A stretch of 15,073 nt of DNA from Bacillota bacterium (GTDB lineage Bacteria; Bacillota; Clostridia; Christensenellales; Aristaeellaceae). The notes below the pieces were generated by a model. The model was not told the origin of the DNA and did no database searches. It saw only the letters and a list, made by a program, of their open reading frames with translations. Below are positions 11,988-15,073 of this stretch, piece after piece. Positions within the stretch are counted from its first letter, which is position 1; every line of letters begins with the position of its first letter. A program made the translations under genes and the position numbers. Where the stretch lies: the NCBI GenBank assembly GCA_023409955.1, contig JAEYQQ010000052.1:1-15073 (forward strand), given 5' to 3'.

Positions 11988-14113
11988 TCTTCCGTATCCT
12001 CCTCGGTTTTGGCTGATGCCACCTTTTCCTTATGGCGGCAGGTTTCGTTGGCACATAAGTGCCATACCTCGCCTTTACGGCCCACTTTTTCTGTCATATA
12101 ACCGCCACACTGGGGACATTTTTGGGTAACAGGCAGCTCCCAGCTAACAAAATCGCAGTCAGGATACCCCTCACAGCCATAAAACTTACGGTTTTTACGG
12201 CTGTTCTTTTCCATAAGTTTCTTACCGCACTTGGGGCAGGGCGCCTCAATATAGTTGATGATGGCCTTGGTATTGCGGCATTCGGGAAAATTGGGGCAGG
12301 CCAGGAACTTACCATACCGGCCCATCTTAAACACCATCATGGCACCGCACAAGTCGCAGGGCACGTCGCTGACTTCATCGGCAATGTGCACCTTTTCCAC
12401 CTGGGCTTCCGCCACCTTCAGCGTTTCCATAAAGGGCGGATAAAAGGCCCGCAGAATATCCCGCCAGTCAATCTTGCCCTCCTCCACCTCGTCCAGTTCA
12501 TCTTCCATCTCAGCGGTGAACTCGGTATCCACAATCTTGGAGAAATACTGCTCCATCATCTCAGTGACCATACGGCCCAATTCTGTGGGATACAGGCGCT
12601 TTTTCTCCCGGCTTACATACCCACGGGCGATGATGGTGGTAATGGTAGGTGCATAGGTGCTGGGACGGCCGATGCCCTTTTCCTCCAGCGCCCTAACCAA
12701 GGAGGCTTCGGTATACCGGGCTGGGGGCTGGGTAAAGTGCTGGATGCTCTGCACATCCTCTACTGCCACGGCGTCCCCTTCCTTCATTTGGGGCAGGGTG
12801 GTTTCGCTGCTTTGCACATCCTCATCGCTGCCTTCCTCATAAACGGAGGTAAAGCCGGGGAATTTCTTATGCTCGCCGTAAAAGCGCAGGCCGACACCAT
12901 TGCCGCCAATATCCATGGTAAGGGTATCGTACTGGGCTGGCATCATCTGGCTGGCCAGGAAACGGGAATAGATCAACCGGTAAAGGTTAAACTGCTCCTT
13001 GGTCAAAAACGCCTTAATACTCTCCGGTGTGCGGTGTACATCGGTAGGCCGGATGGCTTCATGAGCCTCCTGGGCATTTTTACGACCCTTGTATTCATTA
13101 GGCGTCTCCGGCAGGTATTCCAGGCCGAACCGCTCGGGGATGTACTTACGCACTGCTTCCATAGCATCGTCGGAGATGCGGACGGAATCAGTACGAATAT
13201 AGGTCACAAGACCCTGGATATCCTTGTTTTCCAGTTCAATACCCTCGTAGAGCTGCTGCACCACCTGCATGGTTTTGGCAGTGGTATAACCAAGCTTGCG
13301 GCTGGCCTCCTGCTGCAGGGAAGAGGTGGTAAAGGGCGCTGCGGGCATCTTTTTGCGCTCGCCCTGCTTGACGCCATACACCGCAAAATGGGCACCCTTG
13401 ATGCGTTCCACAGCTGCTTGCGCATCCTGTTGATTTTTGATGTCAGCTTTAACACCGTTTAAGCTCACAAGCCTGGCGTCAAAGTGCATTTTACGGCCCC
13501 TGTTGGTATACATCTGCGCCTTGGCGGTAATGTCCCAATACTCCTCGGGAATAAAGGCTTCAATGTCCTCTTCACGCATCACCACCATACGGGTGGCAAC
13601 GCTTTGCACACGGCCTGCGGATAGGCCCTTTTTCACCTTTGCCCACAAAAGAGGGCTGATTTTATAACCTACCAGCCGATCCAGCACCCTGCGGGCCTGT
13701 TGGGCATCCACCCTGCCCATGTCTATGGGACGTGGGGAGCGCAGTGCATTCTGAACAGCCTTTTTCGTTACCTCATGAAACTCAATGCGGCAAGGCTTAT
13801 CTATATCAATGCCCAGCGTCTGCGCCAGATGCCAGGAGATGGCTTCCCCTTCGCGGTCAGGGTCAGTAGCTAGTAAAATCTGGGAAGCGTTTTTGGCTTC
13901 CTTGCGGATTTTGGTCAAAATTTTTCCCCGTCCGCGAATGGTAATGTATTTCAAATCAAAATCGTTTTCCGCATCCACACCGATCTGAGATTTGGGCAGA
14001 TCACGAATATGGCCCTGGGATGCTTCCACCTTGTAACCCTTACCCAGGAATTTTGCGATGGTGCGCGCCTTGGCAGGCGATTCCACGATCACAAGTTTTG
14101 TTTCTGTTGCCAC
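11984..14113 (-). CDS. topA: DNA topoisomerase I (type IA)
   Basis: Relaxes negative supercoils by transient single-strand cleavage; 709 residues. The N-terminal TOPRIM domain shows LVIVESPAKA (E11) and the metal-binding DPDREGE at 84-90; the active-site tyrosine is Y305 in TYIRTDS. SAGRVQS at 165-171 and the EAHEAIRPTD region are family hallmarks. The C-terminus carries three four-cysteine zinc ribbons at about 586-612, 626-653 and 666-692, then an acidic tail. The chosen start is GTG 14113, with GGAGGG 7 bases upstream, giving ATETKLVIVESPAKA; a TTG at 14128 would lie ahead of that site. It follows dprA by 45 nt and overlaps trmFO by 3 nt. Confidence 0.97.
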   Translation of the reverse strand: MATETKLVIVESPAKARTIAKFLGKGYKVEASQGHIRDLPKSQIGVDAENDFDLKYITIRGRGKILTKIRKEAKNASQILLATDPDREGEAISWHLAQTLGIDIDKPCRIEFHEVTKKAVQNALRSPRPIDMGRVDAQQARRVLDRLVGYKISPLLWAKVKKGLSAGRVQSVATRMVVMREEDIEAFIPEEYWDITAKAQMYTNRGRKMHFDARLVSLNGVKADIKNQQDAQAAVERIKGAHFAVYGVKQGERKKMPAAPFTTSSLQQEASRKLGYTTAKTMQVVQQLYEGIELENKDIQGLVTYIRTDSVRISDDAMEAVRKYIPERFGLEYLPETPNEYKGRKNAQEAHEAIRPTDVHRTPESIKAFLTKEQFNLYRLIYSRFLASQMMPAQYDTLTMDIGGNGVGLRFYGEHKKFPGFTSVYEEGSDEDVQSSETTLPQMKEGDAVAVEDVQSIQHFTQPPARYTEASLVRALEEKGIGRPSTYAPTITTIIARGYVSREKKRLYPTELGRMVTEMMEQYFSKIVDTEFTAEMEDELDEVEEGKIDWRDILRAFYPPFMETLKVAEAQVEKVHIADEVSDVPCDLCGAMMVFKMGRYGKFLACPNFPECRNTKAIINYIEAPCPKCGKKLMEKNSRKNRKFYGCEGYPDCDFVSWELPVTQKCPQCGGYMTEKVGRKGEVWHLCANETCRHKEKVASAKTEEDTEE

Positions 14114-14120
14114 AAAGATA

Positions 14121-14126
14121 CCCTCC
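14121..14126 (-). promoter_or_regulatory. Ribosome binding site that fixes the topA GTG start
   Basis: GGAGGG on the minus strand with a 7-base spacer to GTG 14113; it would lie inside the gene if the upstream TTG at 14128 were the start. Confidence 0.8.
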
Positions 14127-14140
14127 AAATATAGGATAAT

Positions 14141-14153
14141 GCTGCGAAGCAGC
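14141..14153 (-). other. Small hairpin between dprA and topA
   Basis: On the minus strand GCTGC-TTC-GCAGC, a perfect 5-bp stem with a 3-base loop, 6 bases past the dprA stop. No T-run follows, so it is not expected to stop transcription; it may be a processing or stability element, or chance. Confidence 0.3.
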
Positions 14154-14158
14154 CTGTT

Positions 14159-15073
14159 TTACGATATTTCCCCTACTAAAGCGTAGAGGTTCCCAGCGGA
14201 TTTCTTTATTATTCCCGCAAGCTCCAGGATTGTCAAGAGCGAATTGAGAGGCGCAGCATCCATAGGCAGTGCTCTGGTAAGCTCTTCAAAGGACATATCC
14301 TCCCGTTTTAACAGCTTTTCCACCAGCTCCTGACCTGGGATTTTTGCAATAGCCAATTGCTTTCCAGCAGCAATTGCCTTTGCCTTGGGCTCCCAACCCA
14401 TATCCTCCAGCATGTCTGTGCCGCAGGTAATGAGCCGTGCCCCTTCCCGAAGGAGCTTGTGAGGCGCTTGCGCACCTTCCCTGTTGATGGGCCCTGGCAG
14501 GGCGAATACTTCCCTGCCCTGCTCCAGCGCATGACCCACGGTGATCATACCGCCGCTTTTTAGCATCCCCTCAATCAGCGCCACGCCATGGCTGACACCG
14601 CTGATAATGCGGTTGCGATCGGGAAAGTGATAATTTGCAGGCTTAGACCCCAGCGGATACTCCGATAAGAACAGCCCGCCGGAATCCAAAATGCATTTAT
14701 GCAGCTCCTTGTTTTCTGATGGATAGATTACGTCAAGGCCGCAGCCCAGTACCGCCGCAGTTTTACCCCCGCCCGCAAGGCAACCAGAATGGGCAGCGGT
14801 ATCAATGCCCCTGGCAAAACCGCTGACTACCGTCACACCGTTTTCACCAAGCTCTTTTCCCAGCGAAAAAGCCATATCCTGGCCATACCTGCTGGGGCTG
14901 CGGGTTCCAACCAGCGCCATGGTCTTCCCGCTGAGTATTTGAACATCTCCTAAAGCATAGAGTATTGGCGGCGGACTTTGGATGCATTTCAGTTGCGGCG
15001 GATAGATATCATCCTTTGGGAACAGTGCGTATATCCCCTTGTCCTCCATGGCAGCAATGGCTTGGTCCACCGC
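14159..15073 (-). CDS. dprA: DNA processing protein DprA/Smf, 5' end cut by window edge
   Basis: Binds incoming single-stranded DNA and loads RecA in natural transformation. About 304 C-terminal codons are visible, of a family norm near 360; the frame is open through the right edge, so the GTG at 15070 is taken as internal. The Rossmann-like DprA domain is clear: MALVGTRSPSRYG, VVSGFARGIDTAAHSG, AAVLGCGLDVIYPSEN, NYHFPDRNRIISG and the glycine-rich KSGGMITVGHAL. After a linker, the last 60 or so residues (from about GQELVEKLLKREDMSFEEL) resemble the winged-helix C-terminal domain. It is the first visible gene of the array; the operon promoter is outside the window. dprA is widespread in non-competent bacteria, so its presence does not prove competence. 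Confidence 0.95.
   Translation of the reverse strand, partial: AVDQAIAAMEDKGIYALFPKDDIYPPQLKCIQSPPPILYALGDVQILSGKTMALVGTRSPSRYGQDMAFSLGKELGENGVTVVSGFARGIDTAAHSGCLAGGGKTAAVLGCGLDVIYPSENKELHKCILDSGGLFLSEYPLGSKPANYHFPDRNRIISGVSHGVALIEGMLKSGGMITVGHALEQGREVFALPGPINREGAQAPHKLLREGARLITCGTDMLEDMGWEPKAKAIAAGKQLAIAKIPGQELVEKLLKREDMSFEELTRALPMDAAPLNSLLTILELAGIIKKSAGNLYALVGEIS

Noticed and set aside
12059..13462. 467-codon open frame on the plus strand opposite topA
   Set aside because: It lies entirely antisense to a well-conserved topoisomerase gene, has no ribosome binding site and no recognisable protein features; it is a codon-bias shadow.
1..15073. CRISPR array, prophage, toxin-antitoxin, tRNA or rRNA genes
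   Set aside because: No regularly spaced direct repeats, phage structural genes, small paired toxin-antitoxin frames, cloverleaf-like sequences or rRNA signatures were seen on either strand.

Overview
The window looks like a housekeeping stretch of a moderate-GC, Gram-positive anaerobe of the Bacillota, most likely class Clostridia. The evidence is the dprA-topA-trmFO-hslV-hslU gene order, an ECF-type folate transporter gene behind a tetrahydrofolate-riboswitch-like leader, an obgE-yhbY pair, AGGAGG-type ribosome binding sites and GTG starts. Genus and species cannot be read from the sequence.

Layout, left to right. Positions 1-335 hold a dead, internally deleted IS3-family insertion sequence on the minus strand. 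Next is icd (minus), an NADP-dependent isocitrate dehydrogenase of the eukaryotic IDH1-like type. A divergent intergenic region (1594-2008) carries a promoter for icd, a promoter for folT, a leader hairpin, a THF-riboswitch-like element and a hairpin that pairs with the folT Shine-Dalgarno. folT and nth (plus) are 36 nt apart and probably cotranscribed. A weak terminator and an extended -10 promoter come before obgE-yhbY (plus). A bidirectional terminator separates yhbY from the convergent glyA (minus, own promoter). Behind glyA lies a decayed SAM methyltransferase gene, then the small SRP RNA gene ffs with its own promoter and terminator.

Positions 7275-15073 are one compact minus-strand array read right to left: dprA (cut by the right edge), topA, trmFO, a secreted alpha/beta-hydrolase, hslV and hslU, closed by a strong terminator. 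This follows the smf-topA-gid-codV-clpQ-clpY order of Bacillus, except that the hydrolase sits where xerC/codV would be and no codY follows.

Functional links: folT imports folate, glyA makes 5,10-methylene-THF from serine, and trmFO uses methylene-THF to make ribothymidine at tRNA position 54, so three genes converge on reduced folates. ObgE and YhbY act in ribosome assembly, and ffs RNA in membrane targeting. HslUV is a cytosolic ATP-dependent protease. Nth, TopA and DprA handle DNA.

I found no CRISPR array, toxin-antitoxin pair, defence island, prophage or clearly new multi-gene system. The most interesting part is the folT leader: most aptamer landmarks are present, the expected pseudoknot partner was not found, and a Shine-Dalgarno sequestering hairpin contains a hexamer that is repeated just upstream of the aptamer.
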